Notes under the pieces: model-generated
The model's input: the letters and a program-made list of their open reading frames with translations, nothing else
What the model was told of the DNA's origin: nothing
The model's database searches: none
Program-made: the position numbers and the translations under genes
Assembly: GCA_002372575.1 (NCBI GenBank)
Contig: DFHC01000107.1
Location: forward strand, 1-27,677
From: a bacterium UBA3734
Lineage (GTDB): Bacteria > Bacteroidota > Bacteroidia > Bacteroidales > Bacteroidaceae
Length of the DNA: 27,677 nt
Reading direction: 5' to 3'
Shown: positions 1 to 9,500 of the stretch, piece after piece
Position numbering within the stretch: the first letter of the stretch is position 1
How the letters are laid out: the number at the start of each line of letters is the position of its first letter

Positions 1-747
1 AGCCTCTTGCTTGGCCTTCTCCTCGTCCATGCCTTGGGCTACGAGTTCCTTGATCTCCTCGCGATAGTGCTTGTCGAAGGCCACTTAGTAGTCGCCGATG
101 AGGTGGTCGCCTTTCTTGCCGCTCGACTCGGGCGTTTCGCCGTTGCCCCACTTCTGCCACGCGAGCATCGACTTACAGATGTGGATACCGCGGTCGTTGA
201 CGATGTTCGTCTTTACTACTTTCCAGCCGTTGGCCTCCATAATTTTCGCCAGCGACCAACCGAGCAGGTTGTTGCGGACGTGGCCGAGGTGCAGCGGTTT
301 GTTGGTGTTGGGCGAGGAGTATTCAATCATACATAAGCCCCCCCCTACTGCCCCCGAGGGGGCTTCATTACCCTTGTTTTGGACATTTGTGTCCCCCTCG
401 GGGGACGACAGGGGGGCTTTATAACCCCAATTCTCGTCATGGTCGATGTCGGCGAGCAGCTGTAGCCACGCCTGCGGAGCCACAACGAGGTTCAGGAAGC
501 CCTTCACGACGTTGAAACCGCCCACTGCCTCGCTGCGATGCGCCACGAGCCACTGTCCGATGTCTTCACCGACCTGTTCGGGGCTTTTTCGCGCCATCCG
601 CACAAACGGAAACGTCACCACCGTGAGGTTTCCCTCGAATTCGCTGCGCGTTTTCTGCAGCTGCACCTGATTTTCGGCCACGGTCTGGCCGTATAACTCA
701 CTCACGGCAGCCACGACGCCGCCCACAATTTGCTGTTCTATCATCAT
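1..747 (-). pseudogene. argS: Arginyl-tRNA synthetase, 5' part, interrupted by an in-frame TAA (3' end off window)
   Basis: Charges tRNA-Arg with arginine in the cytoplasm; normally essential. Residues 1-110 look like the N-terminal ArgRS domain. The class I signature follows, with IEYSSPNTNKPLHLGH holding the HIGH-like motif HLGH at about residues 153-156. The frame stops at TAA (positions 85-87) after HLIGDY, where the family usually continues DYYVAFDKHY. The same frame then stays open to the window edge and reads VAFDKHYREEIKEL, so one base (TAC to TAA) breaks an otherwise normal gene; there is no frameshift. The codon after the stop is GTG, so reinitiation is conceivable. Residues 111-139 are an extra linker made by a palindromic repeat. 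The start is the first of two adjacent ATGs. It lies 48 bp after the CotH gene on the same strand, with no clear promoter. Family identity is very secure; whether the gene is truly broken, or this is a sequencing error, is open. Confidence 0.9.
333..422. repeat. G/C-rich palindromic element inside argS
   Basis: Two 30-nt arms (333-362 and 393-422) match as inverted repeats at about 23 of 30 positions, including a perfect outer ATAA and inner CCCCCGAGGGGG. They are separated by a 30-nt loop. The inner 12-mer is itself nearly palindromic. The element is read in frame and adds roughly 20 residues to the linker just before the ArgRS catalytic core. It carries no gene of its own and resembles a REP or MITE-like insertion. 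Confidence 0.75.
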
Positions 748-760
748 AATCTAATTTTTT

Positions 761-784
761 CGTACCTCCGCACCTTCGTAACCC
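761..784. repeat. Octamer repeat GGTACGnA/GGTGCGnA type, upstream of argS
   Basis: On the minus strand the argS upstream gap reads GGGTTACG, AAGGTGCG, GAGGTACG, three 8-bp units fitting NNGGTDCG. The same family occurs at 20839-20870, about 20 kb away. It fills about half of the 48-bp gap between the CotH-domain gene and argS. Confidence 0.55.
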
Positions 785-795
785 CGAATTTAGCG

Positions 796-3387
796 TTATC
801 GGATAATCATTTTCTTGCCATTCACGATATAGATGCCAGGCTTCAGACCCGTGCGCAGGTCGAACACCGACACGCCGCGCTTCAGGAGCCGTCCGTTGAT
901 GTCATAGACGTCGGCGAGGCTGTTTTCGTCGAGCGTCTGGCGCTCCTTGATGTCGATGCCGTTGGTGTCGCCTGGATTGTCGCCGGCATCGTCGAACGAG
1001 TCGATGATGGGTGCGTCGTCGTCGGGAATGTCATACGCCGTGAGCTTGGAGAACACGCTCTGCGCCCTGTTGCGCAGCCATTTCTTCGCGTTTTCGGTTG
1101 TGGCCTTGTAGTTCAGGCCGTCGCCCCAATAGGCTTCGTTGGCGTTGCGCTCGAACGACGGACGGGCGTAGGCGTAATAGTCGTCGCAGAAGTCGATCAG
1201 TTCCTCGAGCTGGTACTTCACGAAGCGTCGCCAAGCCTTGTAGATGGCCCTGTCGAGCTCGTTGCTGACATAGCGCAGGTCGTAGATGAAGCGCCGTCCG
1301 GCCATCGAGGTCATCGAGGTGTAGAAGTCGGTGGAATAGTCTGTTGTGAAGTATTGCCTATTGGTCTCGTAGCCGAAGGCCCAGTCGAGGTCCCAGACGG
1401 GCCCGAAGTAGAACTTGCTGGTCGAGCTCGCCACTTCGGGATTGTAGAGGAAGGTGCTCTTCGGGTGCTTGATTTCGTGGTTTAGAATCAACTCGTTGAG
1501 CATCAGGAACTTGGCGAGCGACTCGATATCTACGATGTCGGAGAGATTCTGCCCTCCCTTCACCACGTCCATGAAGTTGTTGAACTCCGTTTGGATCATT
1601 TCCATCGTCAGTTGCGTTTCGGTGTCTTCTTCGTCGAACTCGGGTTCCTTGATGTTCACGGGCAGGTTGTATTGCTTGGAGCGGAACTTGTAGGTCTCAT
1701 CGTAGTAGGTGTCGAGCTCCAGCAGCGTGGCGCGCGTTTCGTCAGCCAGCTCTACGCTGTTGTTCGACAGGCCTACCTTCTCCGTGAAGTTGTAGTTGCC
1801 GAAGTATTCTCCATTGATATAGAGTTCGACGGGCACGATGTGGTTGGCTGCAACTGTTCCCACGAGGCAGGCCGCCTTCATGCCGATGGCGTTCGACATC
1901 ATCGACCCCGCCTGCTTGTTGGCCAGGAGCACCCAGTTTTTGCCGTTGGTGAGTCCGAAGGGCTTGCGCTTCTCGGGGAATTTGATGCGATAGGGATTTT
2001 TGTAGTAGCCGTAGGTAAAGGGCTGGTCGCCGTACCAATAGACCTGTGGCTGTTGCCACGAGGAGTTGCCGCGTCCCTTGATTTGTATGTCGGTGGTTTC
2101 CATCGAGGGGAACACGCCGGTACCGTCGATGGTGATGGTTGCGTTGTAGTAATACTTCTTGCTTGCAATGACGTCGCCGTTCTCCACGTCGATGTTCACC
2201 ACCGGCACGTTGGTAGAGCGGTCGGTGAGCCAGTCGAAATGCACGCGATAGCGTCGTCCGAAGGGCTCCATCTGGTAGCGGTATTCAGCAGGCTCGATGA
2301 GCTCGCTCTCGCGGGGATTGGCGTTGAGCTGCACCTTCTTGAGTTGGAACTCGGCGAGAACCATGTAGAGGCGGTGTGCCGCACTGTTCAAGTAGAGGCG
2401 CAGGTGGCGGTAGTTGCGTCCGAGGTCGATGACATCGCTCAGGAATTCCGTTCCGGCGGCTCGCGGCAGCCCGTCGTTGTCGGCGGTGAATTGCTTGATT
2501 TCGGTCCAGTTTTCACCGTCGGTCGAGGCCAGCAGCGTCAGCGACAGTGGCCAGTAGACTCCGGTGTTGCGCGTGGTGTAGCCGAAGCGGATGCGTCGCA
2601 GCTGCTCGGGCAGTGCGATGTCGAGATAGGGATGCGTATTGATGATGGTTTCCTTTTCTGTGGGGTCTGTCACGTTCCACGTAGAGTGCCAGATGGTGCT
2701 GACGTTGCCGTCGATCATCTGCTCGAAGCCCTCTCCTGTCTGTCCGGGCAGGTTCGAGGAGAACGATGTGGCCGTCAGTGTCACGGGTGTCTCGGTGTAT
2801 TGCCCGACGGCATCGCTCCAAACCTCGTCTTTGACTTTCGTCTGCGTGAACATACGCTGGTTGGGCTTGGCCACGGTGTAATAGACATCGTTGGCATAGC
2901 TGCGACGCGTCATTTTGGTTTCTTGGCGTTCGCGGCCTACATAGACGTGGGCCGTCTCGTCGGAAAGTTGAATCGAGGGCGTGAGCCATTTTCCGATGGC
3001 TGCCACTTCGGCTGTGATGATGCTGTCGCCGATGATGTTGGCATAGACGTCGTCATAGACTTGGTCGTTGTACTTGTTGTTCAGCTTCAGCTGCGTGATG
3101 CTGGCGAAGCGGCTGCTCAGCTCGTCGCGCGAGCGCACCACCACCGAATCGACGCGGTTTTCGTTGTAGTAGAACGCTGTGTCGGAAACGGTCTTGATGC
3201 ACAGTTGGTTGTTGGCGTTTTTCCTTTCGGTCACCACGGTTTCGGGGAAGGCGTCAAGTCGTCCCTCGTCGTAATAGACGAGTACGAATTTCTCGCTACT
3301 CTGGGCTTCTGCCGTTGCCGGCCACAGACTCAGGCAGCACAGGGCTACCAAGGTTGCCACCTTGATTTGTATATACATTTTCTTCAT
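796..3387 (-). CDS. Secreted CotH-domain protein with F5/8 type C (discoidin) domain
   Basis: 863 residues with a signal peptide at about 1-29 (cleavage likely after ATAEA, leaving Gln as first mature residue). Residues about 205-350 look like a discoidin/F5-8C carbohydrate-binding domain (DGNVSTIWHS, LASTDGENWTEI). Residues about 390-760 match the CotH family: IKGRGNSSWQ near 432, NPYRIKFPEK, LANKQAGSMMSNAIG, ELYINGEYFGNYNFTEKV, and the metal-site motif GPVWDLDWAFG near 665. CotH proteins are atypical protein kinases in spore coats, but the role of secreted Bacteroidota members is not established. The C-terminus, VYDINGRLL followed by GLKPGIYIVNGKKMIIR, fits a type IX secretion sorting domain. 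It starts 47 bp after the M60 gene at 3435 with no promoter seen between, so the two are probably cotranscribed through the hairpin at 3401-3432. Surface attachment or glycoprotein binding is inferred. Confidence 0.88.
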   Translation of the reverse strand: MKKMYIQIKVATLVALCCLSLWPATAEAQSSEKFVLVYYDEGRLDAFPETVVTERKNANNQLCIKTVSDTAFYYNENRVDSVVVRSRDELSSRFASITQLKLNNKYNDQVYDDVYANIIGDSIITAEVAAIGKWLTPSIQLSDETAHVYVGRERQETKMTRRSYANDVYYTVAKPNQRMFTQTKVKDEVWSDAVGQYTETPVTLTATSFSSNLPGQTGEGFEQMIDGNVSTIWHSTWNVTDPTEKETIINTHPYLDIALPEQLRRIRFGYTTRNTGVYWPLSLTLLASTDGENWTEIKQFTADNDGLPRAAGTEFLSDVIDLGRNYRHLRLYLNSAAHRLYMVLAEFQLKKVQLNANPRESELIEPAEYRYQMEPFGRRYRVHFDWLTDRSTNVPVVNIDVENGDVIASKKYYYNATITIDGTGVFPSMETTDIQIKGRGNSSWQQPQVYWYGDQPFTYGYYKNPYRIKFPEKRKPFGLTNGKNWVLLANKQAGSMMSNAIGMKAACLVGTVAANHIVPVELYINGEYFGNYNFTEKVGLSNNSVELADETRATLLELDTYYDETYKFRSKQYNLPVNIKEPEFDEEDTETQLTMEMIQTEFNNFMDVVKGGQNLSDIVDIESLAKFLMLNELILNHEIKHPKSTFLYNPEVASSTSKFYFGPVWDLDWAFGYETNRQYFTTDYSTDFYTSMTSMAGRRFIYDLRYVSNELDRAIYKAWRRFVKYQLEELIDFCDDYYAYARPSFERNANEAYWGDGLNYKATTENAKKWLRNRAQSVFSKLTAYDIPDDDAPIIDSFDDAGDNPGDTNGIDIKERQTLDENSLADVYDINGRLLKRGVSVFDLRTGLKPGIYIVNGKKMIIR

Positions 3388-3400
3388 ACGCTATTGGGTT

Positions 3401-3432
3401 AAAGATGCGCTCCGTTTCCGAAGCGCATCTTT
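3401..3432 (-). other. Intercistronic hairpin between M60 and CotH genes
   Basis: AAAGATGCGCT (3401-3411) and AGCGCATCTTT (3422-3432) form a perfect 11-bp stem with a 10-nt loop. It lies directly after the stop codon of the M60 gene and 13 bp before the CotH start codon. No T-tract follows on the transcribed strand, so it may be a partial terminator or an mRNA-stabilising processing element that sets the ratio of the two products. Confidence 0.6.
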
Positions 3433-3434
3433 GG

Positions 3435-6400
3435 TTACTTCACGACCACTTTTTTGCCATCTACGATGTAGATGCCTTTCTTGGTTGGTTTCCCGATGAG
3501 CTTCACACCGTCGATAGTATAATAACTATCAACTGTCAACTTTGAACTATCAACTGTATTGATGCCATTCGGATCATTCTTGGCATAATCGGTTTCAGGA
3601 CCGCTGAGCAGCAGGTCGGTGTCGTCGCCGAGCGAGGCCACGAGCGAGTAGGTGCCGTTGGTGATGCCTTCGGCGATGGTGCTGTTCGTCGTGAATGATT
3701 TTCTGTTGCTCACCCAGACGAGTTCTCCCTTGTCGTCATAGATCTTGAAGCCCACAGCGCCGTTGCCCGTGACAATCACTCTCGTGCCGCTGACCTTGAA
3801 GGTCAGGGTTGTCAGCTCGTTCTTGCCGAAGTGGGTGTAGGTGCCCAGTCCGTTTTGGTTCTGTTGGGATTCGCCGTCGGCATACTGCCGCTTGGTGCCG
3901 GCCAGTTTCGGGTCGTATTTCAGACATTCGGCATCGGCGTCGATTTGCGTGAGTTCGCCCGTGTCGTTGATGAACATCGCGCCGGGAGCCTTGTTAGGAT
4001 AGCTCTGCATCTTGTCCTTGCACCACTTGATGGCGTCTTCATCGACCTTGTTGCCGCGGATGGGCACACGCACGAAGAAGTGGGAATAGTCGCTGATGCG
4101 GTAGATGCCGTTCTTCGTGTCGTCGAAGTCTCCAGTGGTCTTCACCTCGTCGGAGAAGCCGAAGAATCCCCACATCTTGAAGAACTCGTAGAGGTCGGTC
4201 TGCGAGGCTTCGCAGGCGGCCAGTGCCATGCGCATGTATTCGCTGGTCCAGCTGCCCCATGTGCTGGTCTTTCCTTGCAGTTCGGAGATGGTGCGCGAGG
4301 CTGTCTGGCGGGCGATGTTGTTGCCGCCGGCCTTCTTGATGCCGCCGTCCATGGCGCGGAGCTTGTCCATCCAGCGTGCGAAGAAGCCGTCGTCGCCCTT
4401 CATGTGGAAGTAGAGCCAGAGCTGATACCACAGTTTGTTGGTCAGCCACAGGCATTCGGGTCGGCGTGGGTAATCGACCCAAGCCACACCCTCGTTGAAG
4501 TAGTCGTAGGTGTGGTGCTGGGCGCGTCCACGGCTGGTACGATAGCCCCAGAGGTGGTTCACGATCTGTGCCAGACCGTTGTTGCTGACCTCAGTGGTTC
4601 CGCTGAGGTTGATGGGATTCTGGTGGCCATGGCCTTCCTCGTGCTCGATGACCCACTGTTGTCCGCCAGCTCCGCCTGTGTAGAGCAGGCTGTTGTAGTT
4701 GAGTGCGCCGTTGCCCCACATTCCAGGCATGGAGACGCGGCCCCACGACCAGTTGGGATTATTGCCCGAGGCATCGAACACGAGCATAATCGGGCGGTAA
4801 TAGCCGTCGTTGAATCGCGTGGTCATGAGTTTTTCGAGGTTCTCGAACACGAAGTCCCAGATTTTCAGTGCCCCCGTCATGTTCTCGGCGTTTTTCACGC
4901 GGTCGAGGTAGCAGTTCATCACGTGGTACTGCGAGCGCAGGTGCAGGTAGGTGTCGCTGAACATATTCTGCAGGAGCCACTTCCAGTCCTTCTCGGTGTG
5001 GCCGCGACTCATGTCGAAGGTGCCGTTGCACGTGCCGCCGACAATGTGAACCTTGATATTGGGATAGTTCGAGAGTTTCTTTTCTGTGTTCGTGCAGTTG
5101 TAGGTGATGAAGATTTCGCAGTCGTTGGATGCGACGATAGCGTTGTAGCCGCGCTTCAGCGTGACTTGTGTTCCGTAGAGATCCACGCCCGACACCAGTT
5201 CGGCATAGAGGTGTCCGTCGCTGTCGGCCACATTGGCGTTGACGTGCAGGAACACCAAGTCGCCCGACTTCAGGCGGATGCCCGTGGGCTGGGTGAGGCG
5301 CCCGAAGGCTCCGAGGCTGAGCTTGTTGGCCCAGACGCCGGGTTCGGAATAGACCTCATAGTCGTGGATGCGGAAGTCTTTCTCGTATTTGTTCCAAGTG
5401 GCGTTGTCGTTCCACTTGTCGTTCTTCACGCGCACGGCCTCCTCGCGCAGTGTGGAGGGCAGGGCACTCATGGCCTCGCGCAGTGCGTCGTCGCTCATCG
5501 AGGCGAATTCGCTCTTGAGCTGTGTGCAGGCGTAGTCTTCGTAGAAGTTCGTCAGCTGGTTGGTATAGTTGGTATTCACGGCCTGCTGCAGGTCGTGGAT
5601 GGCGTCGAAGTCGATTTTGGTTTCATCGACCATGTCCAACATCCATTTCGAGGCGTCGGCGTTGCCTACCCATCCCACCACGTTGTTGCTCTGGTGGGGT
5701 GCGGAGTGCAGGGCGTCGTAGGTGTTCGGATTGGCTCCGCTGCCGCTTTTCGTTGTCGAGAAGAAGAAGAGCGTCTTGTCGTCAGCGGTCGATGTTCCAA
5801 CGTAGAAAGTGGCACCTGAGTTGCCCGTTTTCCACTGGTTGCTGGTGCCGGGTGCGCTTGTGATGTACTTTCCGGTGAGCAGGTTCTGGAACTTGTAGCC
5901 CGTGCCGTTGGCAGTCAGCAGCCATACTTGGCTGTAGTTCTTCTTGCTGCTGGCCGAGGTGACCAGTCCGCCGCCGCCGTCGGTCATCGACACTCCCGAG
6001 TTCGTGTAGCTCACCAGCCGGTAGTATTTGCCGCTGGTGATGGTGCTGACGTAGTTCGGGAGCTCGCCCACAGCATCGACGATTTGCCACTTCGAGTTGC
6101 TGCCTTCACCCTTGTCGGTATAGACATACGCGCCAGCCCCGCCGCCGTCGTTGGGAGCGAGGTAGCCTTTGCTCGACTTGATATAGACGCAGTCGTCGCC
6201 GGCATCGGCGAGTGTCCATGCGGTGCCACCCTTGTTCGAGGTGTTCCATCCGGCAAACTTACCGTTGGTCGAGAGGCTCAAGGTCAGTTCCGTGCCTTTT
6301 TTGGTGAACACGTAGCCGCTGCCTTTCTTCGTGATGGTGAACAGCGAGCCTTCGCCTTCCAGCGTTGTGGCATTCACTTGGTTGGTTTCTTCGTAACTAT

Positions 6401-6530
6401 CGTGCAAGAGCAGGTACTTGCCCGACGTGACGTGCTTCAGTAAGTAGTCTGTATCAGTGCTGAAGTCCCACTGTGCCTGCGTGGTGACTGCAAACAGCAG
6501 GGCGCAAGCAAAAAGCATCATCTTTTTCAT
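3435..6530 (-). CDS. Secreted M60-family (enhancin-like) metallopeptidase, paralogue 1
   Basis: 1031 residues. The signal peptide MKKMMLFACALLFAVTTQAQ is probably cut before the Gln. Residues about 25-320 contain two beta-trefoil/ricin-like stretches (KYLLLHDS, SGYVFTKKG; KYYRLVSY, GYKFQNLLTGKYI), suggesting glycan binding. The M60 gluzincin core follows; zinc-site HEEGH is near residue 630 with the third ligand Glu 13 residues later (LSGTTE), matching HExxH(8-24)E. Characterised M60 enzymes cut O-glycosylated mucin-type proteins, so a host-glycoprotein substrate is inferred. The tail YYTIDGVKLIGK...GIYIVDGKKVVVK is shared with its neighbours and resembles a type IX secretion signal. The gene has its own -7 box at 6560-6567 and is followed by the CotH-domain gene. 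It is a paralogue of the gene at 12054, with which it shares a 53-bp identical patch. Confidence 0.93.
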   Translation of the reverse strand: MKKMMLFACALLFAVTTQAQWDFSTDTDYLLKHVTSGKYLLLHDSYEETNQVNATTLEGEGSLFTITKKGSGYVFTKKGTELTLSLSTNGKFAGWNTSNKGGTAWTLADAGDDCVYIKSSKGYLAPNDGGGAGAYVYTDKGEGSNSKWQIVDAVGELPNYVSTITSGKYYRLVSYTNSGVSMTDGGGGLVTSASSKKNYSQVWLLTANGTGYKFQNLLTGKYITSAPGTSNQWKTGNSGATFYVGTSTADDKTLFFFSTTKSGSGANPNTYDALHSAPHQSNNVVGWVGNADASKWMLDMVDETKIDFDAIHDLQQAVNTNYTNQLTNFYEDYACTQLKSEFASMSDDALREAMSALPSTLREEAVRVKNDKWNDNATWNKYEKDFRIHDYEVYSEPGVWANKLSLGAFGRLTQPTGIRLKSGDLVFLHVNANVADSDGHLYAELVSGVDLYGTQVTLKRGYNAIVASNDCEIFITYNCTNTEKKLSNYPNIKVHIVGGTCNGTFDMSRGHTEKDWKWLLQNMFSDTYLHLRSQYHVMNCYLDRVKNAENMTGALKIWDFVFENLEKLMTTRFNDGYYRPIMLVFDASGNNPNWSWGRVSMPGMWGNGALNYNSLLYTGGAGGQQWVIEHEEGHGHQNPINLSGTTEVSNNGLAQIVNHLWGYRTSRGRAQHHTYDYFNEGVAWVDYPRRPECLWLTNKLWYQLWLYFHMKGDDGFFARWMDKLRAMDGGIKKAGGNNIARQTASRTISELQGKTSTWGSWTSEYMRMALAACEASQTDLYEFFKMWGFFGFSDEVKTTGDFDDTKNGIYRISDYSHFFVRVPIRGNKVDEDAIKWCKDKMQSYPNKAPGAMFINDTGELTQIDADAECLKYDPKLAGTKRQYADGESQQNQNGLGTYTHFGKNELTTLTFKVSGTRVIVTGNGAVGFKIYDDKGELVWVSNRKSFTTNSTIAEGITNGTYSLVASLGDDTDLLLSGPETDYAKNDPNGINTVDSSKLTVDSYYTIDGVKLIGKPTKKGIYIVDGKKVVVK
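3526..3556. repeat. Heptamer repeat encoding the linker before the C-terminal tail of M60 paralogue 1
   Basis: CTATCAA, CTGTCAA, CTTTGAA, CTATCAA and CTG follow each other in 7-bp steps. In the gene frame on the minus strand they encode TVDSSKLTVDS, between the GIN motif and YYTIDGVKL. The other two peptidases have unrelated linkers at this point. Confidence 0.65.
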
Positions 6531-6559
6531 TCTTTCAGGTTTTTAAAAGTTATCCGCTG

Positions 6560-6567
6560 CAAAGTTA
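6560..6567 (-). promoter_or_regulatory. Bacteroidota -7 box TAACTTTG for M60 paralogue 1
   Basis: On the minus strand TAACTTTGCA fits TAnnTTTG exactly and lies 30 bp before the ATG, just after the C1 peptidase stop codon. The downstream leader contains GGATAACT, an 8-mer also present in the leaders of the C1 and second M60 genes. No convincing -33 TTTG was found at the usual spacing. Confidence 0.6.
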
Positions 6568-6591
6568 TGAAAATATTTGGAAACATGACAT

Positions 6592-9500
6592 TTATTTGAC
6601 AATAATTTTTTTACCGCGGTGGATATAGACCCCCTTCGCGGTCGGTTTTCCGTTGAGTTTTACGCCGCCAATGGTGTAATAATTGTCGTCTGCGAACGGT
6701 TCGATTTCAACGGTCTCGATGCCCGTAGAGCTACCGCTGACGACCGTCGCCTTGAAGGCCGAACCCACGCCGCTGGTGGCCTTCGCATCGGCCCATATGG
6801 CCAGTTGTCCTTCGTTGGCGTAGTCGTTCAGATAGGAAACGTTCTGAATCACCTGCAAGAGGAAGCCGCCGCCCGAATAGCTGGAACTGCTGGCATTGAA
6901 GCGCGTTCCGCTGCCATCCAACACGGAATACGACTTGTCGGACGACAAGCACGAGAGGAACACGCGCGGCTCGGCAGCGTTCACGACGAGGTATCCTGCG
7001 TAAGGATTGCCGAAGAATGCCCATTTTCCGATTTCCTCGTCGGTAGCAGGCTTGGTCGTCTTGAGCGACACGCGCCCTGTGGCGGCATCCCAGCGGGCAT
7101 ACTTGCCATTCACTCTCAGGTTGTGATAGACGGGATTCTCGGGCGTGCTGGGCGTGAACATGCTTGTGGGCCATGTGCAGCGCACGTCGATGGTGACGTC
7201 GCCTTCGACCGTTGCGGAAACAGCCGAATAGTTACAGCCCTTGATGCGATAGGCGTCGGGCAGTTTGGTGATTCGGGTGCCCTGCACCACGTTCTTCTGT
7301 TTGTAGATTTTCCAAAGTTCCCCGCCTGTCTTGTCGCAGATGCGCCATGTGATGGTGTGGCCCGAATCCGACTGGCCGTCTTCGTTGTCAACGACTTCAC
7401 CCTCTTTTCCGAAGAAATAGATTTCGTTGAGGGCGAGTTTGGCTCCGCCTGTCGGGAACTCGATTTTCACGTAGCGACGGGTAATCGCGTCTGGCAGCAT
7501 GATGTCGCTGTAGTTTCCGCTGAAGCCGAGAGCCCGATCCGCCAAAACGGTCGTCCACGTGCTGGCGTCGTCGCTCTCGTAGATGCTGAGCGACGTGGGC
7601 AGGCAGGCGACGTCGTTGCCATGCGACGAATGGAGCCGGAGCGCCAGAATTTCGTCGAGTTTGTCTCTGTCCAAGGTGATGCTGAGCGGATAGGCGGCCG
7701 TTTCGGGCTGCCACATCGTGTCGTCTTTGCCATCGACCACCTTCGAGGCAGCCGACTGCTCGCCACGGGATGCGTCAACGACGCGGTAGAAGGTCTGGTT
7801 CAACATTCCGCCAACCGTCGTGCCACCGCCATTGTCCAGATTGATGGCGAACACACCGCGCGACTCCGACCAGGCATCGCCGTCGGGACCGAAATCGCGG
7901 CGCGTGCCTTCGTTGCCGTAGGAAGTGGCATCGGCGCAGTTGCCGCCGGTCTGGTTGAACTGGTAATAGAGCAACAGGCCGTCGTTCTGCTCGGCATCGG
8001 AAACATTCGCGATGGGTGCGACGGCATAGCCTCGGAGCTTGTTCACAGCGAGTGTCTTGTTCCACACGCGGAACTCGTCGATCATGCCTTGCAACGGAGC
8101 TTCGGCACCACCGATTTGAAGCGACGTGAAGTGGTTGGTGAAATCTCTCGTGGAGCAAGCGGCACGACTAAATTCCATGCCATCGCGGTAGAAGATGACG
8201 GTGCCGCTGCCGTAGGTGATGGCGTAGTGATGCCATTCGCCGACGACGTAATAGCCGTTTCCAGAGGTGGAAAGCGTCGTATTTCCACGTTTGAGCGTCG
8301 CCGTGCCGTCGGCATCCGATGTGAGTTTCAGCTCGTTGGAGCCGAAAATACCGGCGCTGGTTTCATCGAGCGAGGTCGGATTCATCCAGAAGTCAATCGT
8401 CCAGGCGTTCGTGATGCCTTCGGGAAGATTGGCCGTGACGCGACTGTTGCCGCCGGCAAATTCCAGACCCGTCAGCGACGGGGCATTGCACACGAGCAGG
8501 GCGCGCTTGCGGGTAAAGGTTCCGCTGCCCACTTCGTTGGTGGCCGTCACCTGCAATTCGTATCGGCCCGGTGCCGGCGTGAAGGTAGGATGCTGCTCGG
8601 TGCTCTGATAGCGCAGGTTCTTCTCTTCCAACAGCGTCCACACCCATGCCGTCGGACCGTAGAGGGTTTCGTCGGTAATCGTCACGCTCTCGCCCTTTTG
8701 AATGACAGCGTCCGACAGGCTGAAGTCCGGAGCTGGCGGCACCTGCTGCACGGCGATGGTTTGCGTGTTGGTCTTCGTCGTGCCGTCGGGAGCCGTCACG
8801 GTGAGCGTCACTTGGTGCTCGCCTGTGACGATATAGACCGCCGAAACATTGCGCGTGTCGGCTGTGAGCATTTGCGTTCCCGGAAGGTCCCAGTGGTAGC
8901 TGCAACCGGCCAACTGGTTCGTGGCCAAGAAGCTGACGGCCTCGCCACCGGCAATTTGTTCCTTGCTCATGGTGAATTCCGCCGAAAGTTCGGGCGCAGC
9001 CTGCACGGTCAGCGTTCTCTTGGCGGTGGCGGTCATTCCGCGCATGTTCACGGCAGTACACTCGACAACCTTGCTGCCCGCAGTCGTGAAGACGACGGTG
9101 GGCGAAGTGCTCGTATAGGTCTTGTCCTCCACCGTCCACACGCACGAAGCGATGTCGGCATCGCCGTTCAGACTGAGCTGAACGGGCGTAAAGACCTGAA
9201 TCGGCGTCGAGGCCGCGATGGTGATGCTCGGTTCCGTGGTGGAGGTCTTCACGGGATAGAGGCGATAGACCGAGTTCGCGTCTGTGCTGTTCCAGCCAAT
9301 GGGTGCCGTTTCGCTGCCGTTCAGGTATTGGCGCTCTTGCTGACCGCCGGCAGAGGCCACCGCAGTGGCGCCTTGCAAGTGGAACAGACCCGTTCCGGCA
9401 GATGTCAGCGTGAAGTTTTCAGCCGTGTTTCCCGGGGCGAATGTCGCATTGTGGGGAAGCGCGGGAATGGCACCGCTCTGCGAAGTGAACGTGAAAGTTC

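Noticed and set aside
85..87. Reading the argS TAA as a reassigned sense codon.
   Set aside because: TAA is the normal terminator of many genes in the window (for example the M60 gene at 3435 and the FKBP at 22967), so code change is excluded here.
338..345. C-homopolymer run in the argS insert as a site of sequencing slippage that creates a false insertion.
   Set aside because: The frame is kept exactly through the element into the conserved MIEYSSPNTNKP segment, so no indel error is needed; a compensating error pair cannot be fully excluded.
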